Part shown: one piece after another, positions 37,745 to 48,500 of the stretch
Layout of the letters: each line of letters starts with the position of its first letter
Numbering within the stretch: the stretch's first letter is position 1
Assembly (NCBI GenBank): GCA_037046615.1
Contig: JBAOHD010000032.1
Location: forward strand, 163,629-227,628
Length of the DNA: 64,000 nucleotides
Source: Phosphoribacter sp037046615
Lineage (GTDB): Bacteria > Actinomycetota > Actinomycetes > Actinomycetales > Dermatophilaceae
Direction of reading: 5' to 3'
The notes under the pieces: generated by a model
Told to the model about the DNA's origin: nothing
Databases searched by the model: none
What the model saw: only the letters and a program-made list of their open reading frames with translations
Program-made: the position numbers and the translations under genes

Positions 37745-38743
37745 TTAGTTCAGGCGGATGCGCGGGTCAAGGAACCCGTACGTAAGATCCACAAAAAAGT
37801 TGGCGAACACGACCAGCAGCCCAAGAAAGAGGGTTGTGCCCATGATCATGCTGTAATCTCGGTTAAAAATAGAGTTGACAAATTCCGCGCCAATCCCTGG
37901 AAAGCCAAACAACTGCTCGATGATGAACGAGCCGGTGAGCAAACCGGCCACGGTTGGGCCAAGAATGGTCACCACTGGGATGAGGCTGTTGCGCAGCATA
38001 TGCTTGAAGATTACCGCGCGTTCTCGCAGTCCCTTGGCGCGGGCGGTGCGGATGTAATCCTGGCGCATCACATCCAGCATTTGGGTGCGGGTGTAGCGCG
38101 CCAGAGAGGCCATCGTGCCGAATCCCATCACAAAGCCGGGCATGATCCACGAGGTAGTTTGATCCCATTTAGGAATGACGGAAATAAGATGCAGCGTGAC
38201 GGCAAAGATAAAGATCATAAAAATAGCCACCACAAAACCGGGAACGGATATGCCAATGGTGGTGATAAAGGAAACTAAGTAATCTACCCAGGTGTTTTGT
38301 TTTAAGGCGGCGATGATGCCCGCCGGAATGCCGATGATGATTCCAAGGAATACAGCAATCATCGCCAGACGCAGGGTAAAACTAAAGCGGGTGTCAAAAA
38401 AGCCGCCGTCTTCGCTGCGGGGGGCAAACAAAATATCTTGCACCATGCTGCCGCGCCGCTTGAAGGATGGCCCCAGGTTGCCGCACACGGCGCCGCACTT
38501 GAACTGGCCCTCGCTGTCCACATCGCCAAATACATAGGCCGTAAACTGCCGCCAGTTGGGCTTGTCTAACCCAAATTGGGCATTTAGCACGCGTTGCTGG
38601 GTCTCGCTCAGACCTTTGCGGTCAGGAGCGGTGGCATCCCATGGGCCGCCGGGCGCGGTTTTCATCAAAATAAATGTAACCAGCGCCAGCACGATGAGCG
38701 TAATCACCATGGAGATGAGACGGCGAAATATATATCCTGCCAT
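37745..38743 (-). CDS. Peptide-type ABC transporter permease (DppB/OppB)
   Basis: A 332-residue permease beginning with the typical MAGYIFRRLISMVITLIVLAL segment; the EAA loop reads RTARAKGLRERAVIFKHMLRNSL. Between helices 1 and 2 is a longer external loop with two cysteines (FKCGAVCGNLGPS). It is 21 bases from the partner permease and follows the binding-protein gene in the same direction. Confidence 0.92.
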   Translation of the reverse strand: MAGYIFRRLISMVITLIVLALVTFILMKTAPGGPWDATAPDRKGLSETQQRVLNAQFGLDKPNWRQFTAYVFGDVDSEGQFKCGAVCGNLGPSFKRRGSMVQDILFAPRSEDGGFFDTRFSFTLRLAMIAVFLGIIIGIPAGIIAALKQNTWVDYLVSFITTIGISVPGFVVAIFMIFIFAVTLHLISVIPKWDQTTSWIMPGFVMGFGTMASLARYTRTQMLDVMRQDYIRTARAKGLRERAVIFKHMLRNSLIPVVTILGPTVAGLLTGSFIIEQLFGFPGIGAEFVNSIFNRDYSMIMGTTLFLGLLVVFANFFVDLTYGFLDPRIRLN

Positions 38744-38886
38744 GCGTCAACCTCTTGTATTTAGAGCAAAGTGGAAAGCGTCAAGTCCAAAGTTCTGGGT
38801 TAGATATTGAAGATTAAGGGTTAAGCAAAAGCTAGCCTTGAACCTTACACTCTGCGCCGCAATCGTAAAGTATGTAATTAAAAAAA

Positions 38887-38914
38887 CAGGGGCGGGCATT
38901 TCTGTCCGCCCCTG
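38887..38914 (-). terminator. Terminator after the substrate-binding protein gene
   Basis: On the minus strand CAGGGGCGG and CCGCCCCTG form a stem followed by seven T residues. It may reduce transcription from the highly expressed binding-protein gene into the permease genes. Confidence 0.88.
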
Positions 38915-38936
38915 AATTACTCAAGCAAACTGAGAT

Positions 38937-40775
38937 TTACTTGGGCAACATAGCCGTGTCAATGTCAATTGACGTTGGCACTGTGTCGCCAGCCCAGCCA
39001 GAGTCTTGCGGGGTCTGAATGACGCCCTTGACCCACGGCTTGACCAGATAGGCATTCGCGCTGTTATACAAGAAGGCCATTGGCGAGTCGCCAACGATGG
39101 TCTTCTGCGCCTGATCATACATGGCGGCGGCCTTGGCGGTATCAACCGTCACGTCCGCATCGGCCATCAACTTGTCGTTGTCCTTGTTGGAGTAGTTGAA
39201 GCGCGAGGCAAAGCTCTTGCTGTTGAAGTAGGTTGGCAGCCAGTTGGTCTGATGCGGGAAGTCTGCGCACCAGCCGGCCAGGAACATGCCTGGCAGGTCG
39301 CCCTTCTTCTGGCGGGCGGTGTATTCGGTTGGCTCAACCAACTGCATCTCGACCGGAATGCCGAGGTTCTTGCTCAACATCTGAACAATGTACTCGCCAC
39401 GGGTCTTGTTGCGCGGGGTGTTGGACGCAAGATATGTGATCTTGCCGCCAGGAACCTTGTCGGCGGTGGCATACTTGGAAGCGGCCAAGGACTTCTTGGC
39501 TTCATCCAGGTTGAAGCCGTTGCGGGCTTCGGCCTTGTCATACCCAGGGTATCCGGGCGGAATCCAAGTCAGGGTTGGGGTGGCCAAACCAGCCAGGATG
39601 TTCTCGGTGTAAGACTTGCGGTCAAACGATTGCGCAACCGCCATGCGGAAGTTCTTGTCCTCGAATGGGGGGAACTTCTGGTTCATCTGCAAACCGGTGG
39701 TGCACGAGCCGGCGTAGATAAGCGCCTGCTTGTTCAAGTCGGCATCGGCTTTCACGGTCTTCAGGTCTTCGGCGCCCAACGCAATCACGTCGAACTCGTT
39801 GTTCTTGTATGCGTTAAAGCTGATGGCGCTGTCGGTGATGTAAGAGAACTCAATCGCGGTCTTGGCCTTGTCGCCCCAATAGTTGGCGTTCGGCTCAAAG
39901 CGGCTCTTCACCTGTGGCTCAAGCGTCTTCCAAGAGTATGGGCCGTTGCCGACCTGGAACTTGGAGCTGCTGGTCCACTGCTCTTTGCCAGCGGTGATGT
40001 TCTCTTCCTTGGCGGGGTAGGCAACCCAGAGAGCCATGATGGTGTGGAAGAACGGCGTGGGCTGGCCCAGCTTGATCTTCAACGTCAAGCAATCCTCTTG
40101 CTTGTAGTCTTTGCAAGCAGCGCCTGAGGCATCTTGCGCCTGCACGTTGGCGCGCAGGGCGGCTTCGGCCTTGGTGGCGGCTTCGGTGGCTGTCTTCTTG
40201 GCGGCGTCATCCTTGGCATCCTTCACCGCGGCCACGGCATCGTTCCACGCATTGGCGCCAGCGATGTAGTCGTTGGTCACGAAGGCATATTCGCCAGCGG
40301 TCTCTGGGTTGATGTTGCGGATGACGGAATACTCAAAGCGCTTGGCGTTGAGCAGGCTGCCATCGCTGTACTTTGCGCCCTTGCGCAGGGTGAAGGTCAG
40401 CTCTGTGCCATCGGCGTTGTAAGCCCACTTTTCGGCGGCGCCCGGCACGGTGTTCAGATCCTTGTCGAACTTGGTCAGCCCTTCGTACACCAGTTTGAGG
40501 TGCGCGATTTCGTTGACGAACGAGGCCTTCTGGGGGTCAAGGTTGTCTGGATATGTGCCGAGGTTGACACGAACGACCTTGGCCTTGGGCACGGCGGTGG
40601 CGGTGGGAGCCGCAACCACAACTGTCTGAACAATTGGCGCAGCGGTCACAACTTTCTCTACCACCTGGGTCTGGATGACCGGGGCGGCGGGTGTTGCCGC
40701 GCCACCGCAGGCGGTGAGAACCATGCTAGTGGCCGCTAACAGGCCGCCAACAATCTGAATTTGTTTACGAGACAT
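38937..40775 (-). CDS. Family 5 extracellular solute-binding lipoprotein (peptide-type)
   Basis: About 612 residues. Lipoprotein signal with lipobox LTACGG near residue 22, then a Val/Thr/Pro/Ala-rich spacer (VVEKVVTAAPIVQTVVVAAP). The SBP_bac_5 core begins RVNLGTYPDNLDPQKASFVN and includes GNGPYSWKT and MAVAQSFDRKSYTENIL. Start ATG 40775 has GGAGGAGAA upstream. It delivers oligopeptides or similar solutes to the two permeases encoded after it. Confidence 0.92.
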   Translation of the reverse strand: MSRKQIQIVGGLLAATSMVLTACGGAATPAAPVIQTQVVEKVVTAAPIVQTVVVAAPTATAVPKAKVVRVNLGTYPDNLDPQKASFVNEIAHLKLVYEGLTKFDKDLNTVPGAAEKWAYNADGTELTFTLRKGAKYSDGSLLNAKRFEYSVIRNINPETAGEYAFVTNDYIAGANAWNDAVAAVKDAKDDAAKKTATEAATKAEAALRANVQAQDASGAACKDYKQEDCLTLKIKLGQPTPFFHTIMALWVAYPAKEENITAGKEQWTSSSKFQVGNGPYSWKTLEPQVKSRFEPNANYWGDKAKTAIEFSYITDSAISFNAYKNNEFDVIALGAEDLKTVKADADLNKQALIYAGSCTTGLQMNQKFPPFEDKNFRMAVAQSFDRKSYTENILAGLATPTLTWIPPGYPGYDKAEARNGFNLDEAKKSLAASKYATADKVPGGKITYLASNTPRNKTRGEYIVQMLSKNLGIPVEMQLVEPTEYTARQKKGDLPGMFLAGWCADFPHQTNWLPTYFNSKSFASRFNYSNKDNDKLMADADVTVDTAKAAAMYDQAQKTIVGDSPMAFLYNSANAYLVKPWVKGVIQTPQDSGWAGDTVPTSIDIDTAMLPK

Positions 40776-40888
40776 TTCTCCTCCTAATTGAATCTTTTGG
40801 AAACGTTCGGCTATTTTAGCCATATTTTGGAAAAATCATAGTGCCTTAATCAGAAATAGGTCACCACCTCCATAACAAGTTTGGGGTA

Positions 40889-41476
40889 TCAACCTTCGCC
40901 CGCGAATTTGACTTCGGGCATAGGCAAATGCTCCGTGCCCAGCTTGTGGCGCAACATGGGTATCAGGCCTCCGGCGTTGATGATATCCATAACAGATGGG
41001 GAGAGGGGCGGGAACGGAAATTGATGATTGACGATGGAGGATGGCAAACCGTTGCCCGTCTCCAGTCTTTCGTCTCCCGTCTTTACCGTGATGAGATTTC
41101 GCGCCAGATCAACCTCCACAACATCGCCTTTTTGAATATGATCTACCGCCTCTGGGCAGACAAGCGGCAACACGCCGTTGTTGACGCAATTGCGGAAAAA
41201 AATGCGGGCAAATGAGCGGGCAACGATGACCGTGACCCCGCTCATTTTGATGCACACAGCGGCCTGCTCACGGCTGGAGCCGCAGCCAAAATTTTTGCCG
41301 CCCACGATCACATCCCCCGCTTTTACGCCTTTTGCAAAATCGGGGTCAAGGTCTTCCAAAGCGTGTTTGGCAAACTCCGAAGGCGGAAGGTTATACGTGT
41401 ATTTGCCCGGAAAGATGACATCGGTATTGACATCATCTCCGTAAACCCAGCATGCGCCGGTCTTCTGGTTCGTCAT
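40889..41476 (-). CDS. leuD: 3-isopropylmalate dehydratase small subunit with an in-frame insert
   Basis: The swivel domain of isopropylmalate isomerase (leucine synthesis): GDDVNTDVIFPGKY, GGKNFGCGSSREQA, SFARIFFRNCVNNGVLPLVC. The enzyme converts 3- to 2-isopropylmalate with a LeuC partner not seen here. Near the C-terminus, between ITVKTG and SVMDIINAGGLIP, is an unusual stretch DERLETGNGLPSSIVNHQFP that corresponds to a short-word DNA repeat (40999-41081). The rest of the 195-residue protein is normal. Confidence 0.9.
   Translation of the reverse strand: MTNQKTGACWVYGDDVNTDVIFPGKYTYNLPPSEFAKHALEDLDPDFAKGVKAGDVIVGGKNFGCGSSREQAAVCIKMSGVTVIVARSFARIFFRNCVNNGVLPLVCPEAVDHIQKGDVVEVDLARNLITVKTGDERLETGNGLPSSIVNHQFPFPPLSPSVMDIINAGGLIPMLRHKLGTEHLPMPEVKFAGEG
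40999..41081. repeat. Short-word repeats inside leuD
   Basis: Contains ATTGATGATTGACGATGGAG (41020 on) and CCCGTCTCCAGTCTTTCGTC followed by TCCCGTC (41056-41081). The CCGTCTCC word is the same as in the dnaE insert. The reading frame of leuD is kept across it. Confidence 0.7.
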
Positions 41477-41543
41477 CTGTGGCTATGTTATACCAAATTC
41501 AGATAAGAATTAAAAATTGTGTTAAAGCTGGACTTACGCAGTT

Positions 41544-41634
41544 GGTTACGTCTATGAGACAGAGTTTATGGTAAGGGCAATGCAGTTGCATAGAACCAAA
41601 CACCGGATTCGACGTAACCGCAACTGCATTGCCC
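41544..41634. repeat. Nested inverted repeat in the leuD upstream region
   Basis: GGGCAATGCAGTTGC (41575-41589) pairs perfectly with GCAACTGCATTGCCC (41620-41634), and GGTTACGTC (41544-41552) with GACGTAACC (41611-41619). This lies in a 420-base stretch without a gene; the pieces look like rearranged parts of one longer inverted unit. Confidence 0.7.
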
Positions 41635-41760
41635 GCAAGACGCGCACGGGCCAACACGCGGGCAAAGCATCAGCAGCTACGCCTTAACGGGCATATTCTA
41701 GCGGCTGATGCTGTTGCCCTTACCTTGGAGACTGTTTTTCGAATCAATGAGCGGGGGGAA

Positions 41761-41866
41761 ATTGTCATTTCGAGCGAGGAACGAGCGAGAAATCCTTCCG
41801 ACATTTTTCTCGGGATGGGTAAAATCTCAGAAAGATTCCTCCGCCTTTGGCGTTCGGAATGACAAT
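41761..41866. repeat. Palindromic repeat with ATTGTCATT ends
   Basis: ATTGTCATT (41761-41769) and AATGACAAT (41858-41866) bound a 106-bp segment; inside, the arms CGAGCGAGGAACGAGCGAGA and GCCTTTGGC are low-complexity. The size suggests a small non-coding repeat or MITE. Confidence 0.6.
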
Positions 41867-41898
41867 TATCCCGCACTGGTGGATTTGAAACCCACGCC

Positions 41899-42417
41899 CT
41901 AAATTTGAGATACCCACTGCGCCAATTCTTCGCGCTCCATCAATTTGCACGCGTGGGCGGCGGCCAGCGCACGGGTATCTTTGCGGCACGATGAGTTTGT
42001 GATCAGCCAGGCCTCATCACACCCGGCGCGGGTTTGAAGCGCCAACGCCTCTTGCACCATGCGCGGCGAGAGCGGTTTGCCCGACCGCCCCGCCAAAACC
42101 GCGATGCGTTTGCCCGCTTTGGCGGCCACCAATTCCATCCCCAAATCTTCGTCTCTGGGCGGCAATTTCTCCAGCGCGTATCCCTTCGCCACCAGCTTTT
42201 GGCCGATGTAGCCCCGAAACGCCGAGATCGTCATGGCATCCACGCTGGTGGCTTTCAGAATCTCATCGGCCAACGCGCCAGCCGATTTGTTTGCGCCACT
42301 TTCTTGCGCCAGCGCGTAGGCCGACCAGAGCAGAAAAACAAATAACCCCAAAATGGGCAACCCCAGGCACAAGGCCGCCGGGTTGGTGATGGGGTTGAGG
42401 TTGGGGTTGACCTGCAC
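41899..42417 (-). CDS. Membrane-anchored Mrr-like nuclease-fold protein, catalytic motif degenerate
   Basis: A 172-residue protein with one N-terminal transmembrane helix (ALCLGLPILGLFVFLLWSAY). Residues 65-170 resemble the Mrr_cat restriction-endonuclease domain: FRGYIGQKLVAKGYALEKLP, LGMELVAAKAGKRIAVLAGR, LSPRMVQEALALQTRAGCDEA, LITNSSCRKDTRALAA. In active members the centre has D-(x)n-QxK; here it reads MEL and LAG, so nuclease activity is unlikely. GTG start 42417. Annotation rests on pattern resemblance. Confidence 0.55.
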   Translation of the reverse strand: MQVNPNLNPITNPAALCLGLPILGLFVFLLWSAYALAQESGANKSAGALADEILKATSVDAMTISAFRGYIGQKLVAKGYALEKLPPRDEDLGMELVAAKAGKRIAVLAGRSGKPLSPRMVQEALALQTRAGCDEAWLITNSSCRKDTRALAAAHACKLMEREELAQWVSQI

Positions 42418-42420
42418 GCG

Positions 42421-42489
42421 GGTTGGAACGTTAAAACGTTTGCACGTTAGAACGTTCCAACGTGCAAACGCGTGAACTTGTAAACGTGT

Positions 42490-42490
<1 letters not shown>
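42421..42490. repeat. AACGTT-type short-word repeat
   Basis: Variants of GAACGTT/GCACGTT/CCAACGTG repeated with shifting words (GGTTGGAACGTTAAAACGTT, GCACGTTAGAACGTTCCAAC, GTGCAAACGCG), partly self-complementary. It fills the gap between the Mrr-like gene and the oxidoreductase gene. Confidence 0.75.
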
Positions 42491-43505
<1,015 letters not shown>

Positions 43506-43610
43506 TTTTTATACCTCGTGGTATGGCTTGTGGCCTGTTTTGTGTATTGTAAATGAAGTGGAAAGTGGAAAATCCAAAGTAGTCAAAAGCCACATTTCCC
43601 ATTTGTCACT

Positions 43611-43790
43611 TTAGGACTTAAGCTGTACAAGCCCCAAAGGGGCATCTCAATATCAGGTGGGGAGCGAAGCTCCCCGCCTACAATGCGCGGAGCAATGCTC
43701 CGTGCTGGGATGGGATCGCGCCTTTGGCGCTTAAAAATTTCTGTCCTTCTCTCATAAAGAGTGCGTTACTTCGCACCGCGTAAGTCCTAA
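43611..43790. repeat. ~180-bp MITE-like repeat, complete copy
   Basis: Ends TTAGGACTTA (43611-43620) and TAAGTCCTAA (43781-43790) are perfect inverted repeats. Inside are four short palindromes: GCCCCAAAGGGGC, GGGGAGCGAAGCTCCCC, CGGAGCAATGCTCCG and GCGCCTTTGGCGC. The 326-base gap around it also holds AAGTGGAAAGTGGAAAATCC (43555) and TTTCCACTTTCCACTTTGGA (43793) word repeats; no gene was seen. Confidence 0.85.
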
Positions 43791-43831
43791 CTTTCCACTT
43801 TCCACTTTGGACTTTCCACTTGCCACTTCTC

Positions 43832-45373
43832 TCATGGCCCGCCTGGGCGAGAGATGAGCACAGCGATGAGGGCGGCGGCAACCGCCCAGATAAGGATGCC
43901 TTCGCTTTCTAGAAAGACAAAAATATTTTTAAACGGGCTGCCCAATCGGTTTGCGCCACTTTCTAACAGCTCATCTACCCATTCAAAATTGAGAGCTGAG
44001 TCGGCCAGCGTAAGCGGGCGGGCCATTTTGTTTTGCCAGCGCGGCCAAAGCGCGGCCAGCGCCACGCCCGCGCCCAGCGCAAAAATTTGGCCCAGCCAAC
44101 CGGGCAGGGTTTGGCGTGAGATGAGCGCGGCGAGCGTTGGCAGCCCCAGGATTTGAGGGAGCGCCCCAATAATAACGAGCGGGGCGGCCATCGCCAGCGC
44201 ACCCAGCATGGCCCTAAGCGGGGGCAGTTTGCGGGCCGGGGATGGGTCTTGGGGCGGGGTTTGAGCCAGCGCGATGCGCGTGAGCGTGAACGCCAGAAGC
44301 GCCATCGCCAAAACCCACACGCCAAAGTTGAGGGGTTGGTCTGCAAGGGCAACGCCAGAGCGCATGACAAAACCCAGCACGAGGGGCAGACCAAACAGGT
44401 TTAATGCGCCAACAATGCGACCCGCGCGAATGGGGTGGTCTAGCAGCTCGCTGCCCAGCAGCCACGCGATGACGGCGGCGGCCACCCACGCGGGCGGGTC
44501 GGCGGGGTGAGGCGCAATGGCAAGCAAGAGCGCGCCGGTTTGCGCCGAAAGCGCGCGCGAATGCTGGCATGGGGCGTGACCGCCGCGCGCGCAAGCGCCA
44601 TCAGCCCGGCCACCAGCACAACCAGCACAATGCCCGGTGTGAGCAGGGCGTTGTTTAGCCCCAGCAGGCGCATGAGCAAAATAAAGGTGGCTACGCGGCC
44701 AGACCGGTTGGCAATGGCGCCCGGATATAACGGCAGACTGAGCGTTCTTAGAAGTAAAGCGCCCTCAAAAAATGGGATGGAGCGCGGGGTGATGGTGGAA
44801 AGCGGAAAATATAAACTGCTTTGGGCGGCCATGCTGATAAGAAAACCCATCGCCAGGAGCAAAAGCGACCCAATTTGAAAGATGGCGTGGTGGAAGAGGT
44901 CGCGGCGGGTAGCGCTGTTTTTTGCGCCCAAAGCCAAGCCGGCCAAACTAAACATTTCTACCAGCCCCATGCCCATAAATAGGGTAAGCATGTTTGCGGC
45001 CAGAACAGCCAGGCACAGAGCGGGGAAGGTGAGCGCCCGCATGATGCGCTGGGAATCGGTGGCGTTTTCGTCTTGCAAGGCGCGGGCCAACTCTACACAC
45101 GCCAGGGCGGCAATAATGGCGGCTGTTTCTGGGGTGATGGATATGAGGCAGGGGCGCGCCCATGAGCGAGACGGGCATCCACCCGCCCACGATGGCTTCT
45201 TCGTGAACGCCGAATAATGCAAAAGCGCACACAACCGCCAGCGCGGCGGTCATGAGTGGGCTGAGGCGGGCCGCCAAAGCCGCGCCTTTGGCGTTAAACC
45301 GCCGCGCGGCTATATGTATGAGAACGCCCAGTATAGGTAAGATTGCCAAGCCAGCGAACAAAAACGAAAGCAC
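43832..45373 (-). CDS. NuoL/NuoM-like proton-translocating membrane subunit, frameshifted
   Basis: A very hydrophobic protein of about 510 residues in three frames: GTG start 45373 (VLSFLFAGLAILPILGVLIH), middle with PETAAIIAALACVELARALQ and FSLAGLALGAKNS plus HHAIFQIGSLLLLAMGFL, and C-terminus with WVAAAVIAWLLGSELLDHP to 43832. The layout resembles Proton_antipo_M family subunits of complex I or Mrp-type antiporters. Frame breaks are near 45155 and 44545. The usual Lys/Glu channel residues are not clearly conserved and no other nuo genes adjoin. Confidence 0.55.
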
Positions 45374-45543
45374 GCGCCGAATATAGCACGGGATGGAATA
45401 CGTGTCGGGCGCGGCGCACAGGACGGGCAAACCTTTTTTTACGCAAAAAACTATGCAAAGGGTTAGGGCGGTTTTTAATATTTTGGTAGTAGACTTAATC
45501 CTTGCATCGTAAATTCATGGAATTTTGCACTTAAGGAGCACAA

Positions 45544-48500
45544 ATGCACATAATCCGTCTTTCACTCGTAAGTTTTATTCTTTTGAGCGTGCTTGGGGGA
45601 GGCACGATGATTCGGCCAAATGTGGCTCAAGCCGCGCAATCTAATGAAATAGGGAGTGGGGGAAACGGGACAGAATTGGTTGTCTCGGAGGGCGCGCAAA
45701 GAGCCGATGTTGGTATTTCAATAGAAAGCCAAGTTCTTTCTCCTCAAAATTCAACCTATCAAATTCTTCCATTCTCGCAAGACTGGAGCACTGTTTCACA
45801 AATTACAGCCAATGATGATTGGAGCGGTGTTCCGGGAATAGTTGGCTATTTGGGGGATCATACCCCGGCTACAACGGCCCCAGTAGACCCTCAAGCTGTT
45901 CTTGTATTTTCTTCTACGGTTGATGTTATTGCGAATCAGAGCAACCCAAACACAAATACAGGTGGTGGAGTAGGCGAATTTGATGGAATTAGCAATCCAA
46001 CCATCGCACTTCAAGGATCGGGCACAGCAGATGCGCCCTTTATTCTGATTTTCCTTAATACAACAGGATTTGGAAAATGTTTTTGTAAGTTTTAATGCGC
46101 GAGATATTGATGGATCTACTGACAACTCTGTTCAACCGATCGCGGTTCAATATCGAATTGGCAATACAGGCAATTTTACAAATGTAAGTGGTGGTTATGT
46201 GGCGGATGCTTCTAGTGGGCCGAACCTAGCGTCATTAGTAACGGCAGTAAGTGTTACCCTTCCTTCAGATGCTTTTAATCAACCTCAATTACAAGTGCGA
46301 ATTATGACGGGCAATGCGTCTGGTAATGATGAGTGGATCGGCATTGACGACATTTTAGTTAATGGCTCATTGATTCTAGTTTCAACTAATACACCAACGC
46401 CGACTGCAACCGAAACATCAACCAGCACGCCGACTGAAACGCCGACCCCAACACCCACCAGCACATCTACGCCAACACAAACACCGGCGCCGGTAGCGGT
46501 AGGCTGGGTTGGGTTGTTGTGGCCGGACACGAATCAATCTAATACAGTTGCATCTGGCAGCACATTTGATGTGTATGTTCAGGCGTATGCGGCTGGGGTT
46601 ACCGAACCCGCAGGACAAGGGGCGGGTGTTGAGTGCGAAATTTACTGGAGACCCGTTTCTAGTTTTGGCAGTGGATGGATTGCCTCGCCTTACACGACAT
46701 CCATGACCTACAACGCGGATAAGTCTAATAATGATGAGTATATGGGCGCGATTGGGCCGCTTTCCGCAGGGCTTTATGAATATACGGCGCGATGCCGCGG
46801 CATTGGCGCGGCAGATTGGGTTTGGGTGAGCGATAACACCAACAATGGCAAGATCACGGTATCTGGGCCAACAGATACGCCAACCCCAACGCCCACCGTA
46901 ACGGAAACGCCAACGGAAACGCCCACGCCAACTGAGACGGCAACTTCTACCAATACGCCAACAAACACACCCACCAACACGCCAACCGCCACAGCCACAT
47001 CTACCAATACGCCAACGGTTACACCCGCGCCGGTTGATATGTGCTCTGCCCCGCTTACGACAACAATGGAAATTCAAGGGGCGGGCTTGTTCACAGTGTT
47101 GACAGGCACTCGCACTGTGCGCGGCGTAATTGTGGGAGATTTCCCCTATCAGCCAGCCATCACCACAACCACAAGCGCATTTTTGCGCGGTGTGTATATC
47201 CAAGACCCAGCGGGTGATGGAGACCCGGCTACATCTGACGGATTGTTTGTATTTACGGGCAACACAGATATTGGCAACATTGGCGATGTCGTTGTTGTTA
47301 CTGGCACAGTTGCAGAGTTTCAGGGGCAGACCCAACTTTCACGCACCGCCAGCCAGGCGTGCGGCACAATCGCGCTCCCCACACCAGTGGATGTAACGTT
47401 GCCAATGGCATCGGATGTTGAATACGAGAAATATGAGGGCATGTTGGTGCGGCTACCGCAAGAATTGACCGTGACTGACAACTTCCCGCTGGGTCGTTTT
47501 GACGCAGTTGGGCTTTCTTCTGGTGGAAGGCTTGAGCAGCCGACAAACGCCGTTGCTCCCGGCGCAGGCGCCATTGCAATGGAAACCGCCAATCGCCTGA
47601 ATTATTTGTTGATTGATGACCTCATCAACCTGCAAAACCCCGACCCAGTTATTTTTGGCGGCGGGTCTGACCAACTTTATTTCACCAATACATTGCGCGG
47701 CGGCTATACCACCACCAATGTGATTGGTGTGATGACCTACGGATGGGGCGGCGCAAGCGCCAGCCCGAATCAATATCGGGTGCGCCTGGCGCAGAACCCC
47801 ACTTTCTTTGACGCGAATCCGCGCCCGCCAGCGCCAGTGGTTATGCCTGTTTCAACTACATTGCGAATTGCAAGCGCTAACTTGCTCAACTTTATGAACA
47901 ACTTTGGCACAAATGATTGCGGTGTGGCCGGTGTGGATACAGGTTGCCGCGGGGCAAACAGCCTGACAGAGTTTGACCGCCAATGGCCCAAGACGGTCGC
48001 CAATATTCTTGGCACGCAAGCCGATATTGTTGGCTTTATGGAAATGGAGAATGATGGCTATGGCGCATCCAGCGCGGAACAGTTCTTGATGGATAAACTG
48101 AACGCGGTTGCGGGCGCGGGGACGTTTGCCTTTGTCAACCCAGACTTGACCAACGGCACAAACTCAATGGGCGCAGATGCCATCAAAGTGGGTATGTATT
48201 ACAAACCCGGCAAGGTGACGCCAATTGGCACAACGATTGCCCTCAGCACTACCGCTTTTGTGAACGGTGGAGATACCGCGCCGCGCAACCGCGTGGCGAT
48301 GATACAGGCGTTTCAGGATATCGCCAGCGGCAACAAGTTTATTGTGGCGGTAAATCACCTTAAGAGTAAAGGAAGCGCCTGCGATAACCCAGATCAAAAT
48401 GATGGGCAGGGGAATTGCGGCATTGTTCGCAATAACTCTGCAACCGAATTGACATCGGTTTTGACGAGTTATTCTGCAAGCATGGGGATTTCCGATATTC

